This document shows positions 1-13,862 of a stretch of DNA of 64,000 nt, one piece after another. The translations under genes and the position numbers were made by a program. Source of the stretch: Coptis chinensis (taxonomy: Eukaryota; Streptophyta; Magnoliopsida; Ranunculales; Ranunculaceae); assembly GCA_015680905.1 (NCBI GenBank), contig CM027383.1, forward strand, positions 96,247,501 to 96,311,500. Direction: 5' to 3'. Every line of letters starts with the position of its first letter. The stretch's first letter is position 1. The notes below the pieces were generated by a model. That model made no database searches. It saw nothing but the letters and a program-made list of their open reading frames with translations, and was not told the DNA's origin.

Positions 1-591
1 AATGCTTGCTCAATATAACTGTGCATGAAAGAAATATATCGACATTTTGATATTTTTCAATACATATCGAGATTTCAGCAACCGATATTTTGGTGTTTGA
101 CCATTGACCAGCAACACTATAAAAGCCCATCTGAGTCTCCCGCCTAACAAACAAACAAACAAAAAAAAAAAAAAATTCCTGCGACTCAAAATGAGAAAAA
201 AAGAAGCGAAATAAATAGAGATCTGAAATTCGAGCTGTTTACTTACTACTCCAAACAAAATCGATCGATTAAAGTAACTAAGATTCAAAACTCTTCTCCA
301 TTTTCATTCGTTTACATTTATCAGCTTCAAATTTCATTTTTAATCGATTCAAAAACTTATATTTTGATCAGTAACAGCGTTTTTACCCGAGCTTTTACTC
401 ATAATATGAAATGTTTTAAGCTTTAATGTTATGAAATTTGTGAATTCAATGTTTATATTGTCTGATTAAGTTCGGAAGATGTCTTTTGGAGTGTTATTGT
501 TATTTGAATTTAGGGTTTATTGTTTCTTTCTATTTCTGAAAAGGTCAGATTGTTGTTGCTTCAAGTTTTGTGACTGGTTACGGCCGGTACA
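1..591. other. Upstream region of the first gene
   Basis: AT-rich sequence with a short CAAA-type repeat running into a poly-A tract near 145-175. There is no convincing coding exon. It probably holds the promoter and 5'UTR of the + strand gene whose ATG is at 592. The open frame on the opposite strand here is low-complexity and unsupported. Confidence 0.5.
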
Positions 592-3500
592 ATGTTGCAG
601 TGGATGGGAGGTTCACGACGGAAAGTGAATACTGTAAGTTTGCGAACACGTAATTCATCTTCTGATTGTCCCTGTCTGTTTCGAGCTTTCATTTTTCATG
701 TTGAGCTCTTGAGTGTTGGTTGAACATCAACACTAGACTAGATAACAATAAAAAAATAAAATAAACCCTGAAGCTGGGAGGGACTAGATTAAATGTTTTG
801 GGCCTGTTTGACTGGAAATAGTAACATAAATACTAGAACAGTAGATAAAAATCTGTCCGGGAAGCTATGCCAACATTGTGCAAAGGGCTTCATTGACATA
901 GTTTAGTGTTCAAATTATCCATCATTTTTTTAATTTCTTCAAAAAAGGAAAAGATGTTAGCTTCGCAATCGTAAAGCTTCTCATCCTTAGATGCTTAGAC
1001 ATTCAGGTTTAGATAATTGGCTCTTTTCACCTGGATAAAATCTCAATAGGCTAAGCGAGAGCTGTGGCATTGGTTGGTTTCAGGTTCCTCCGTCCTACCC
1101 TCTCCCCCGAACACTTTAGTATGCATGATTTGTGTGTATTCTCGAAGGCTTTGAGAAGATGGAACCTCATCTGTTCACTTCCATAGTTCCATTGCATGTG
1201 TATTTATATAATTTATTTTGTGCGCACACAACATGCCTCGCGTCAACTACAATAGCTTGAATTCTTTTATGTGCTATTTCCTGGCTTTTTGAAGCATCAC
1301 GAGCAATGCTGATTTCTTGACTGACTAATTAGCTTGCTCTTGTTTTCATTTCATCTCTTGTTTCTGGTGGATATGGGGAAACTCCAGTCAAGAAAATCAA
1401 CACATAAAAGGTAGCATCAGTATCATTCAAGTTGTACTTCCTTCAATTATATGAATTGTGTTACACAAATATGGTGTTCCATTTCACAACCGGTCAGATG
1501 CAGACTTACGTTGTTATTTCTCTTTAGATAAGTGAGAATGTTAGTGCCCTTTATGTGTTTAATCAACCTGATCTATTTTCAGTGCAATTTCAGGCAAAGA
1601 CAATACTTTGAGCAAAAGAAACGTCAACAACAGCAGACAGCTGGATTTGATAACAATGTTGATGGATTAAATAGTTGTGGAGAATATCATGAAAACCCCA
1701 AATCACTGGACATATTAAGTTTTTTAAACTTGGCAACAGTTTCTCAGGAATGCAAATCTAGTTTGACCAATGGTAACCTACCAATACTTTTTAGTATATG
1801 GAGTTTCTCCTTTCTTCCTTATGTAAAAGCTAATTTTGTGTTTTCTTCTTTTCACTGCATTTTTAACTCTAGTTGAGGTACTTAGGAGTACATATAGTTC
1901 AAAATTTATCTGTATTGTTCATCAAAACATATGTTTATTTCTGTACCTTGTCTTTGTTACTTTTTAAGCTTGGTTCCTACTTCCTAGTTTGCATCTTCTT
2001 CTTTTTGCTTTTTTGGCTCTATTATTGAAGATGATAACTGAAGCATCTTGTGCGCGTAGAACTTAATGTATTGAAAATGTTATTCAGCTCTAGGTTAACT
2101 AACAGAAACTAGACTTTGTAGTGTTGTGGCCAACAAGCTCAGATTATTTTCCACTCTTATAAATTCATTTCTTTGAACTCCATTAGTTATCCCAATACTC
2201 TGTTTCCTCAGTGGTAAACTTTTTTTTTGCAGTTTTCTGCTGCAATCTTGCATTTTACAAACATTATCCTCTTGTCTGACCCCTTTTTTGACTTGTCAGC
2301 GTGCATGGAAGCTATTTGTTACTGATATTTAGCATAGTATGGTAAACAAATGCTATCTATGATGTTTAAGTGATGCATTTGTCGAATTACGTTAGTTTGT
2401 ATCAAACATTAGTCAATATTTCCTATAATTCTTGTATGAGGTGTCTATAATGTTAAAAAAATTAGTATGTGTTTATTTTGAAATTACTAATCCCTATTTG
2501 TTGCGTATGGGCCTTGTTGTGGTTGGAAGAATGTCATCGTTATAAATAAAATTAGGTTGTAGAACCAATGTTTACAGTGCTAGTTGTTGTCAATTATTTT
2601 TGCTAGTAACATACGTGTTTTTTGCAAAAGTGGTCATATATTTCTCTAAGGTCGTTGTTGATTTCATATATCTTTGTCTTTATTTTTATTTTATTTAAGG
2701 TTCATGATTCATGTTGATGTTGTTTACGTGTTCACAGAAGCGGAAGAAAGTGCAGTTATCAATGCTTCACCAGTAAAACACCACTTTTCGAAAGGTTCAC
2801 CTTTGAACCTAATAACAAGAATCACTCCTAAGCATTCAGCTGATCGAAAGGGAGCAGGTAAACTTTTGACCCTGTGTCTATAGTCTTATGCATGATGGAG
2901 ACCAGGCTAGAAGTAGCTGGAGTGTTGCTCTGAAATGTTGCACCTGCAATGATAAACACTATATGGATGATGGTTTATATGCTGGATCTAACCAATTAGT
3001 CTTGTTTAATTCATAACTGCAGAAGCTAATTCATCTGGCATTGGAATGGAATATGTGTCATCAAAAAAGTTAGTGACAAATTTCAAAATACTCAAACACT
3101 TTATTTACTAAACTGAGGAATGGTACTGAGTTCTGACATTCTCTGGGTCAAAGGATATATGCCTGTATAATCTGGTGTAATGGTGTCTGTACTCTGGGTG
3201 TCTAGATGCTCAACTTGTGTGCACGCTTGTTATGTCTGTGTTAACGGTAATGCTTGCTCATGTGAAAAAAAAAACTTCATCTCGTAGCCGTTGGATCTTG
3301 CAACTGGGGTAGGGGTATCCCTAATTGCAACTAATAATGGGGGATGTATCCCTAATAGTTACTGTTTATGTATCTAGTGTGGATACCTGCTTTCTTCCCT
3401 GTGAGGAGCTCATGTTGTGTTCTCCTGACAGTGTTATCTCCAACAGTCCAGTTAAGATACCATCTTCTCGCAAACACCCTAACAACAGAACCAGTGATAA

Positions 3501-6500
3501 GTTGGATAACCAGAACATGGACACTGAAACGGTAAATTTCAAGTTTTATTCGCTCTAGTTTTATATTTTCTTTATTTGATGCTTACGGACTTTCAATTCT
3601 CCTAACGAAGTGAGACTGTGGCATCAAAGGTGCATTTAAAGGTCAACGTCTTTATTTCATGTTTTTTTTCATTTCCTGTTGCTGTGACCTGTGAGTCTGT
3701 CATTGCAGAATTATGTGTTTTAGATTTACTTGGGGATGATGGTCCAAATGAGAATTCAGAAGGAAGTCCAGTACATGAATCTCATGTTGCATTTTCTGTG
3801 GAAGGTATCCATTGAAATTCAATTCAAACTCTGGTCTGAAACACTTTTTAGGTCTTCAAAAAAAAACATGAAATGCAAACCCTATACATGATAAGTAAGC
3901 ATCTCTTTTGCAGTTGTAAACTATATGAGAAAGACAAGTTAATCAACAACAATTGGTCTGCTGAATTTTAATGTAGTGTACTATATATATACAATCTCTA
4001 ATTGTGGCACTTTGGATCTTTGTCTCCTCCTACTTTTCTTGTCAGATGTATGTGGAATGAAACTATATTTTCAAAGCGTGCTCCTTGAGCTTTCTCTTGC
4101 TTGCCAGGTTTGGGTAAAATGGAGATGGGTACACCGGTTCATTCACCACGGCAACCTGGCAGGTACTTATTACACCCTTATAGATGTGTATGTAGATAAT
4201 TTAGGTGAGTCGGTGGATAGATGGATGGTGGCACAAGCAACCGCACACTTAAATTATCTTCAGGGTACTTCTGCGGCCATAGTAGGAGGGCACAGAAATT
4301 TTTGCATCCGTAGTACTTCTCATGTTACTTTTTTTTAACAGATTGCTTGTATCTAAGCAATTAAGAACTGGAGCATATAATTCCTTGTGTTTAAGATAAT
4401 AGACTATGAATAGTCTCATTAAGTGATATACAGCCTTCAGTTTATGCCTTTAGTCACAATTATTATAATTGTAGGTAAAGGAAAATGGTTTCAGAATTAA
4501 ATGTTGCTGATATTTTCTACTTATTTGTTTTGTCCTAGATGCTTCTGAAGTCTAATATGTTCATCTCATTAGTTATTAACCATCACAAGGCAAAGTCCAG
4601 AAAAGATTTTATTTAGCAAATTAAAATAACAAAGAGAAGAATGAAGCTTTATGTAAGTTGTTGTAACCTTTTGCATATTTGATATTAGAGTCTTCGATGG
4701 GTTCTTGCCACCAAAGCCTGTGAGACGTTATCAGTCATCCAAGAACCTTCATTACGTGAATGATTTCGAGTTTGAAGTGGTAAGAACCATACCGAATATC
4801 TACTTGGTCTTCGTAATCTCATATTTCTTTTTAGACTCTTGCATGCTAGTTTATTTCCAATAGCTGAACCAAAGCAATACTTTTTCTTCTTCTTACTCAC
4901 TTACAAAGTTTTACCCTGTGGGCTGTGGCTGTGCTTGGTAATCCTGCAAATAGAAGCGAAGTGTTCCTGCTCAAGTCATACTTAAACTAGGAAGGTCCCT
5001 TGATTATAGTTGTCTTGGTAAAATATTCAACTTTGTGCCTGCAGCACCTGGAAAGTTTTGCAGTTTGAAACAACTGCAAAGTTTTGAATGTGTATGCAGC
5101 CACAGGGATGGAGATTTTGGTGGTGGAACCACCTATCAAGACAACCCGTAGCCATGAGACCAGCTAGGCTTATGCATAAGTATAACATGAGCAGGAAATT
5201 TTGCATGTGTTAGTATGTTACAACCAATCATCTGGTTGATGTACATTGTTGGTGCCTCTCACTACAAATTTGATCAACAGTATTCATAAAAAATAAAAGA
5301 AAAGAAAAAGAAATAAATTATCCTGTGGTATCACTGAGGGAAAGATCTGGTATGTACGCATCCAGTCTATCTGGCCATATGTGTTTGCCGAGTGCATGAC
5401 CGGTCCCACTGAGGGAGAGTGTTACGACCCATGATATGGTTGATACACATTATTGGTGCCTCTGTCTACAAGTTGAGCTTCTGGAGCAACTGGTGCTTAA
5501 CAGCAGGTTCCCAAGCACAGCCGATTACTTAAACTCATTCTTTAGGTTCAGAAATATTTGACCAATTAACAAAGACATTTATCTGACATGGATTAGAAGT
5601 GTCAGACCCAAAACCCAGATTTTGTCGAGTTATATAATTCACGTGTACACAGAAAAAGGATTTTTAATGCGATAGCCGATAGGGAAATACAGTTTATTAT
5701 ACAGTTTTCATTAGACTGTTTTCAGTGACATTTTCTTTTTGGGCATTGTAATGGCCGTTGCATGCTGCAGCAATCATTTTGTAGCCATTTGAGCAATTTC
5801 AGTTTCTGACAAAAATGACAATTTATAGAGTGAATTCATATTACTTTGTATTCCAAATTTCGACATTGCTCTGTTCGTTTTCACTTTTCTTTGGACAGCC
5901 TTCTTTACCGACAATGGTTCTCCATAGACATTGCTATCAAAGGATGAGCTCTATTTCATCCTTTGTAATCTATGAAGGAACTAATTTTACAGAATGTCTG
6001 GCTTATGACAATTTGTATGCTAAGTCCTTTTCTATTGATAAAAACAAGTTAAAGTTCAAATTTGACTGCAGAATGCTATGATACATGACATTGATATGCC
6101 ACCATGTGGCAATCATTTGGAATTACCTATCAACCTAAAAGGCATCAAGGATCACTCTAGCCATTCAAAGCATGAAAGATTGATTGAAGAAGAATGCATG
6201 CCATTGGATGCTCATGTTTGTCAAGTAGACAACTACTTCAGCGCGGAGGCGAATCCCTACATCAATGATGAGAATGAAAGGCTATGGAAAGGTTAATTCA
6301 CTTTGAACCTTCCAACTAAATTTTACAGCTTGTCAGATCTAAATCTTGTCATGTTCTAATATGTCCTTATACAATAACCTCCCTCTACTCGATATTGTGG
6401 GGGGAACTCTTCAGTATGAAATTGGAGAGGTTTTCAGTATGTTGGAATTGAATTATTAAACAACAAGCCGTAATTTGATTCTTCAATAGAACATTAAGAT

Positions 6501-9500
6501 GTTGTAAATGCTCCAAAACCATCTCTTGCTCTACCAGCTGCTTAGACAGTATTTCATTTCAAATATATTAGTTAGAGATGTAGACTTTGGAAAATAATCT
6601 GCTGACAATATATAGGCTCAATGTTCTCTATCTATGTAACTTAAGGTGTATTGTACATCTTTAATCTACCTTGTCCATAAATGATCTCTTTGGACAAAAT
6701 TTGTATAGACTCTTTTGATTTAGCAAAGAGGTTATTTACTTATGCCTCTGAATCTGGGACCAACAATCTCACGCTAATGTAAAGACTTATAATAAAGGAG
6801 AGTATGAGATAGATGTCCTAAAGAAAAACCATTTTGGTGAGAAAATCTACTCTATCATCAATATGTATTTTAAAAGCATTTGGGGAATACACTTTCAGGT
6901 GTGCCTTCTGCAAAGTTACTCAAAATGCATCAAACGATACACAAATATTTTATGCTTAGTACCCTTAGGTAATAAGAGGTGTAAGCTTTCTAGAGAGGTG
7001 CAGGGTACCTATATGGCTATATGCATCAGATCCAAACATTTAACTCTGTTGGTGGATGGAAGTTTTTTAACTGTTTCATTATAATCAGCTGGGTATGGCT
7101 TCCTGGATGAAAACTTCCCTTATGAGAGCACACATGATGCAGCTTGGAAGAATCAAGCATATGATATGGATAGTAATTATGTGTATTTCTCGATGGATAG
7201 TACAGAAGATGTTTCTGATTTTACGTTTGAAGATCCTTATTTGACAAACAAAAGGTTTCTTCTTCATACTGTAATTTGTTTGATGTGTATGTTCTTCGTC
7301 ATGACAACAATTTTACATCTATGCAGGGATGTGGCCAAAGGACTAGGAGATTTCAATATTTTAGGTGCTTCATTTACAGCCATATAAGTAGATTTTGTTG
7401 AAATTATATGACATTTATGTTTTGGTTTTTCAAAGTACTGCTGAAAAGCTAAATTAGAACAAATCTTGCTCTTTCTATATAAAGTATGGTGTTTTTAGGT
7501 GTGCTGCATGGACTGTGTAAGTAATTCGCATGGAATGTTTCAAAATACTTTCACTTCCATAAGACTTGATAGACGATATGAATTCTATGGTTCGTGTTCT
7601 AGTGGGAATTGCAATCTTTTTCAATTTTAGTGAAGAATATATATATCTTTGACCGAGATGAGTGAGTTTTAGTATACAAGAACAAGAATTCTGTTCAAAT
7701 GTTTCACAGCGGCACTCATAACATATATTAAGAATAGTAAAAATGTTTTTGCACCATGGCTTCACTGTATAGCTCCAGGGACTGTGTCTTGGTATGAGAA
7801 TGTCCCTACAAACCAAGAATGTGTCCACTTCAGTGGTTGAGTAATCATATATGGCAGTTATGACTCTTTGGTTGTTGAAGCTAGCTGTGACAAAGTTTCA
7901 CCAAAGTTTTGGTCCTTAGGCCCTACTGGCCTACCCCCTTCACCTAGATTTGTACTTGCAGGGTGTGGATAGGATGCATTGATCGCATATTGACTGCATG
8001 TGAAGGATGTATGTGATGTTGTTATTATGATTAACAAAATTTTATTCTGAGGGGGAAGTTGGGTAAAGCTTGGATGTTATCACGTTTGAGTTTTTCATAC
8101 TTGAATTGGACTCATTTTTCCAATGAGAGTTGAGCTTTGTTTTTGTTGAAGAGTGGTTGTGTGTGTCTTTTTTCTATCTCTATTCTTTTCCTTTTCATTT
8201 CTCTCTTGTTTTTGTAGTCTCCTGCATGTTACAAACTTCATCTTTCCTCAACATGTGTTGTATTTTTGACTTCAAGTATGTAGCAGTAAGCGATTCAGCT
8301 TTTAACTTCTCTTTAGTGAAAACAGATTTTCCTGCATCTTATCACAAGCACCAGGCGTCACAGAAAGAACAGAACTTCATTAACATAAATGCAAAGAGGT
8401 AGTTCAAATTTGCAGGTGGAGTGTTTAGATAACAGGAATAATAACTGAGTCCCTCCTTGATGGGCAGGAATCCCGCAGTAAATGGAAGTTGGGATTTCAA
8501 TCGACCAACTTGGCCTTCTTTTGCTGCAGAAGATGCAAAGGATAACACAAGCTTGTTGAGGCAAGTTTGGATCTTCTTTTCTTACGAAGCAAAATTGTCT
8601 ATCGGCGTTTGTCCATCTAAAGTGATTCTTATACATATCACTTGCTTCTTCTTTCAAACTTTTTGCAGTGAAGAGTCATGCTCATCCAGTGCGGGTATCT
8701 TTGTTGCTTACTAATAGATTAGTTGGTTGCTAAAGGATTGTCTTTAACGAATTGTTTCTTTAAATCATTTTTGACGTTGTCATTTTTTTCCTTAGTGAAA
8801 GGTGAGAAAGCGATATATTCTCCACGAAACTCTATTCTGGGAAAAGGCAAAGGGAAGTATGGAAGTGAGTTTTGCAGGAAGAATGCAAAACACAACAGTG
8901 AAAAGGATCTATATGCAGACAGAACAGTGTATAAGGATGGGGACAAAAAACATCCAGGCAAAGATCTGAAAGGGTCAGGAAAGCAAACAAGGGTGTTGAA
9001 CTCATCAAGGAGAATAATATTTAATCAGTCAAATAGTCTCCCTAGTTTTCAGAAAGATCATGATTCACAACATAATTGGTTGCCTGAGGAAGAATTTACA
9101 TCAGTTGATATGGACTCACGTCTGAATTCGTTTCAAAGAGTTTCTGTAGAATCAGATGTGGCATCCGTGGACTACAACTATTGGTCTGAAGATCTTTTTG
9201 GTGTATCTCCTAGTTCGTGCCTTAACACGCACTCGTCTTGTAAAAATTCTAAACTTGATGCTCCTATCAAGTATGCTGCCCCTTCTCGCAATAGCTTATT
9301 CCCTGAAAAATCTCTAAGCCCTCAACCATTCAGTCCTTTGCACTACTATGATTCTCCCACATTTCTAAATATAGGAGCCAATTCAAATAAGCCAGATATA
9401 ACTCAGGCTTCCAGAATGGAAGCCGAGCCTCCCAATTCAGATTGTGCTACTGATTCTGAAGAAAACATTAAACACCCAGCTTTATCTGGGCAGGGTGATT

Positions 9501-10255
9501 TTTATGAAGATAGTGAAGATGAATCAGAAGTTCAGCCAACTGGAAGTGGGAATTCTCCCAAGGAGCTAGAGAAAGAGATTTCTGTTGGAAACAATGATTA
9601 CTCATCAGAAAATGGGAAGACTGAGGATGCTCCAGGCTTTAAAGACAATGGCAAATACATTGAAACAGAAGATGGGACTTCAGGACACAGTGATCAGCCA
9701 ATAACAGGAGATTCTCCCAAGCATGTCAAAGAGACTTCATCAGCTAAAGTAGAGGTTCCTGAAGAGCTAGAAAGATGCATGGATGACAAGTAACTAAAAT
9801 TCTACCTTATGTTTTTTATCTTCAGTCATCATTCTCACTTTCTATTGCAGTTGTACCTGATTTCTGTATCAGATTCCTTCCTCGTGACTTCACTGAATAT
9901 TTCTAATTTGCTCAGATACCCGTTCGATAGCGTCATGCACATTTTATCTCATGGGTGTATTGAAGGTATTCATTTTTTCTTATTTGCTTGTATCCGAATT
10001 CCCTTTTCTTAGGTTTACTCCTTGTGTCTACTGACACCTATTTTGAATGCCATGCTACACATTGGTGGAAAATATGTATTTTGATCAGGAAATGTGGGAA
10101 AAGAAGACTCCAGATCCGAGAAAATAAATATCAAGAGTGACGGACACCGTCGCAAGGACCAATCTTACGAAGTGACGCTTGAAAGCTATGTACTTCTATG
10201 TGTAAAGAAAGTTCTAAAAGAAGTATCTGGAGAAGACACTGTAAGAAAGGTATGA
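592..10255 (+). CDS. Multi-exon plant gene of unknown function
   Basis: I do not recognise this protein. Exons with compatible phases and splice sites: 592-633 (starts MLQWMGGSRRKVNT), 1388-1410, 1594-1772, 2738-2857, a probable exon near 3023-3068, one ending at 3531, 3709-3804, 4108-4162, 4689-4779, 6072-6291, 7089-7254, 7327-7364, 8287-8398, 8468-8560, 8669-8694, 8796-9789, 9916-9965 and 10089-10249. Phase does not fit between the exon ending at 3531 and the one at 3709, so that part is uncertain. The N-terminus is basic and glutamine-rich (RQRQYFEQKKRQQQQ), which suggests a helical, possibly nuclear segment. The middle is acidic and serine-rich, with the 994-nt exon 8796-9789 rich in S, D and E. 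The C-terminal exon reads SYEVTLESYVLLCVKKVLKE, helix-like. The intron after 8560 has a GC donor. The protein either stops at 10253-10255 or splices to a last exon after 10484. No catalytic motif is visible. Confidence 0.72.
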
Positions 10256-10751
10256 TGTTTCAATGGCATTCTCCCATCCAAATAGATTAAACAAGTATCT
10301 AACATTAAGGGTGGAGTATCGAAAAAAAAAAAAAAAAACATTAAGGGTTTAATACATGGTTGGAAAATGACCTTCATACATTAAGGGTATTAGTACACGA
10401 TTGGAAATTACCTTCATACGTCTCTCTGCCTATATATTAGTTTTAATAAGAACCGTGTCACTCTGTTATCTGAAGTGCAGCCATGTCCAACTAGACTATT
10501 ATGTAATTGGAGACACCCAGATAGAGAGAACAGAAAGCTAGTGAGCATTGAGATAATTTTTCTTTTAATAGGATCCAACTAAACAAAATTCATTCAACAG
10601 TATCAAATCTCATGAATAACCACAAAAAAAGCAAGAAAGTTATCTTTCTTTCAAAACCCAGTTTCTTCATCTCTAGCTTATCACTTTAGAAAACACCGGA
10701 AGTGATAATGTGTTTCAAACTTTTTTCTCTAGTCCATGCTTCCTTGTTTGT
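10256..10751. other. Convergent intergenic stretch
   Basis: Lies between two convergent genes. A short motif containing 'cattaaggg' recurs near 10300, 10338 and 10378 around an A-run. A possible last exon of the left gene could start after an acceptor at about 10482 (open to about 10570), but this is unproven. Otherwise it is probably the two 3'UTRs. Confidence 0.4.
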
Positions 10752-12415
10752 CTACCTTCCCAAGCAAAATCTCCCATTAGTTGGCTTGTTCAATGATGTC
10801 ATTTGACATCTCAATTTCTTCACATCTGATGGCTTGATGGGTTTCAGCATGAACTCCTGGGCTCCTTCCTCTATACACCTGTTTTAAAGTAGGATAGAAA
10901 TTAAAATTAGTCAATCTGATTGCATCAATTTGAGAAAAAAAATATTGTTTAAAATGCCAAAGCAAGATAGGAAATATGCTTTGCTAGTAATTACTTGTTA
11001 ATTCGTGTTGGTATATTTTCTGAGGACACTATGACCACTGGAATCTCCTTCATCGTAGACGACTCCTGCTTAAAAATATAGAGAAATTATATCTCGTGTA
11101 AACAAAGCAGATTAGATTTCATAATAATTCTTTGGCAATTAATATTCCAATTTGTTTATATTTTTATGGTACAAAAGTCTGACTAACTGATCCTTCAAAT
11201 TAGGGCTGGTCATCGAGCCGAGCTGCTCGCGAGTAACTCAAACTTAGCTCGACTCAAACTCGTCCACGCAAAAGTATTGAGTCAAGCTTGAGTTTAATTT
11301 AAAGCTCATCCTATATCGCGAGTAACTCGAGCTCGAGTAGCCTCATGAGCTGCTCGTTCGAGTCGAGCTCAAGTTTGAGTAGCTCATGAGCTACTAGTTT
11401 TATAAGCTCATACCCAGTATATAATTTATAATTTATACCGGTTTTAATGTTTTATACACTTTTTTTTCAAGTAGCTTGAGCTCAAACCCGAGCTCGTAGT
11501 GCAAAACGAGTTGAGCTCGAGCTATTAGTACAACTGGACGAGTCAAGCTTGAGCACAATATTAAACTCAAAAGTCGAGCTTCTACATGTGCGAGTCAAGC
11601 TTGAGCATGGAAAAACTCAACTCGGGTAGGGTAGCTCGATGACCAGCCCTACTTCGAATGATTACATTGATCTCTACTTAAAAAAACGCAGCACGATACC
11701 TTGATCTTTTTAAGCAGTTCGTATCCGGTCATTCCTGGCATGCAATAATCAGTAATAACCATATTCACCTTCAATTCCTGCAAAGTAAGAAGGTATGCAC
11801 AAAAGCTTTAGATTCATTTTGGTTGGTGTAATGACATGAATTACATGCCTAAAGCATATGATTTTGAGGACTCGACTACAAGTATGAGTGTATTCCAGAG
11901 AAAGAGGAAACCTCCTGCACTTAAGCATGTGAAATGCATACACGACGGGGAAACTTTTCAAGGCAGATAGATTTTAGATCAGGTTGGCTGAGATGCCCCC
12001 AAGCCCTTCTCAGTCCACTCAGAGTTTTTGTAAAACTCTTGATGCATTCATCAACAAGAAGTACTATGATTGAGTAAAAATTAATAGATCAAAATTAAAC
12101 CCGCTTACTTTGTTTTCTGTAGTTCCTTTCTGATCTCCAATGCCAAGATATTCCAAAGCTCGTAGGCCATTTTCTGCAATAGTCACTGCAAATAGCAAAC
12201 CAAGATTGGCATCCAAATGTTCTTTAAGCAAGTATGTAGATCGATTCTATAAATAAAAATATTAATTAGCCTGCATTAAGAGTGAAGAAATAATAACATT
12301 CATACATACAAAAAACATCAAAATCAAGTTATAAATTATTGCTCGGCCCATTTTTGTAATAGGCATTAATTAAAGATTTTCACACAATCCCCATTTTTAG
12401 ATTTGTGCTTGTTGA

Positions 12416-12458
<43 letters not shown>

Positions 12459-13696
12459 GTAAGCCTGTTTTAAATGAGATCAGTAACTCTTTGATGCTGG
12501 CGGGATTTGAGCCCCATACCTCTGGTATCATCACCCAAAGTTTTTACCGACTTTGCTAGTCAAGATGCAAAACTCTTAGTTTGGGAAACATAGAAAAACT
12601 CTCTCATGAATCAAACTTCCTTCCCATTTAATTTTGGAATTCCTTTCCAGAAAATTTCTGGCCAAAACTTAAAATTCGGTAGGATCGAAAGTTAAAAAAA
12701 GAAGTTACTATTTTATGTTTCTTTCTTCCTTATCTTTTTCTCTATTTTATGTTTTCATATAACAGCATTGTCAATTCACAAGCAAACGTTCAACAATCAA
12801 CAACTTTGTTGATTTTAGTCCAAGGCCCAGTTTATATTGTAAAGCACAATCAGCATTCAGCTATTCATCATCCTACAACTTGTTTATATAATTATATACA
12901 AACCTGCTTGGCGAACTTGCTGGACACAAAGATTATAGGCAGTTTCTAAAACGGAACTACATTGTGCGGTCTTACATTGTGCTCAACACAACGCTTCATT
13001 TGCCTAATGTTCCTAAAGTCCCTAGCTGTGGTGTCACTTTGTTGATTATTTGCTTCAACATTAAAGTTTGTTTGCAACGTTGCAATTTATAAACAATTTA
13101 GAAGCACTGAAGCATACTTTGCTTATAGATTGTTGAAGGACTGGAGTTACTCTAGAAGTCTAGATTAGTTTTACTCGTTTTCAGGACGTGAGTTTTTTTT
13201 TTTCGATAATAATTTTTTCAGGACATGAGGTAACATCACAGATTCAGGATAGAAATGGCTATTTTGATGGTTCCATCTTAGAAAATGCATGAAAAAACCT
13301 CAAAAGTTCTTTTTGACAAAATCAACATCTATATCTGTCGTGAACACAACATGACTAGCTTTCATTTTGTTGGTATGTTTGCTCACAATTTGTTAAACCA
13401 CCACAAATAATGTATCAAATACAAATAAACATTTCCATAAAATAGAGTTACATTCTCCGAGTTCTGAACATCAGATCAAATGATTTTTGTGTGAAAAATC
13501 ATTTTGAAGAAACTTTTGTACACCTCGCTAGAAGACAATAAGAAAATTAGTAAGTTATATAACTCGTACCTTTGCAATTATACTTTTTAAGAATTTGCTC
13601 AATGAGTTTCCTGTCAATAATATTGTCGTCTACTGCAAGAACATGTGGTTCTTCTCCACAGTCGAACTCATTTGATGTTGATGAAGAAGAAGCCAT
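10752..13696 (-). CDS. Type-A two-component response regulator (ARR16/17-like)
   Basis: Five exons on the - strand: 13696-13570, 12185-12109, 11777-11700, 11065-10995 and 10878-10752. They join in phase to give 159 aa. The protein is almost only a receiver domain. It has the acidic pair D23-D24 ([16 protein letters not shown]), phospho-acceptor D78 ([16 protein letters not shown]), S108 in [13 protein letters not shown] and the conserved lysine K130 ([15 protein letters not shown]). There is no GARP/Myb output domain and only a short tail, so it is type A and not type B. Short-tailed type-A regulators resemble Arabidopsis ARR16/17. By family knowledge these take phosphate from His-phosphotransfer proteins and dampen cytokinin signalling in nucleus and cytosol. 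The introns hold a hAT-type MITE and a SINE. Family placement is firm; the exact ARR subgroup is inferred. Confidence 0.93.
11201..11651. mobile_element. hAT-type MITE in response regulator intron
   Basis: A 451-bp nonautonomous element with perfect 18-bp inverted ends (tagggctggtcatcgagc and its complement). It is flanked by an 8-bp duplication, CTTCAAAT at 11193-11200 and CTTCGAAT at 11652-11659, with one mismatch. An 8-bp target duplication is typical of hAT elements. The interior is rich in AGCTCGAG-like words and has no coding potential. It lies in the third intron between exons 11700 and 11065. Confidence 0.85.
12419..12570 (-). mobile_element. tRNA-derived SINE in response regulator intron
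   Basis: A run of 39 T at 12419-12457 is the poly-A tail of a - strand retroposon. Read on the - strand, the body has a box-A-like word (TAGCAAAGTCGGTAAA) and a box-B-like word (GGCTCAAATCC), as in tRNA-derived SINEs. A related copy lies at 16427-16510. I could not identify its target duplication. Confidence 0.65.
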
Positions 13697-13854
13697 ATTA
13701 TTTCTCTTATTCCTGTCACCTTTTTCCCACTAACCAAATTAAACTACTCAAAAACCTCTACAATGAAAACCAACAAACAAGAGTGTTAGATAGAGAAGAC
13801 AATGCAGACATACACAGTTACACACACACACAAGAGAGGTCCACAATGCAGTCT

Positions 13855-13862
13855 TATTTATA
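13855..13862 (-). promoter_or_regulatory. Probable TATA box of response regulator
   Basis: TATAAATA on the - strand, about 160 bp upstream of the ATG at 13696, in the right place for a plant core promoter with a short 5'UTR. Confidence 0.5.

Noticed and set aside
8723-9793. Single 356-codon ORF taken as a complete gene
   Set aside because: The first codons lie in an intron. The cttag acceptor at 8791-8795 and phase with flanking exons show it is one internal exon (8796-9789) of the larger gene.
12419-12570. A tRNA gene
   Set aside because: Box-A/box-B-like words are present, but there is no cloverleaf and a 39-base A-tail follows, so it is a SINE.
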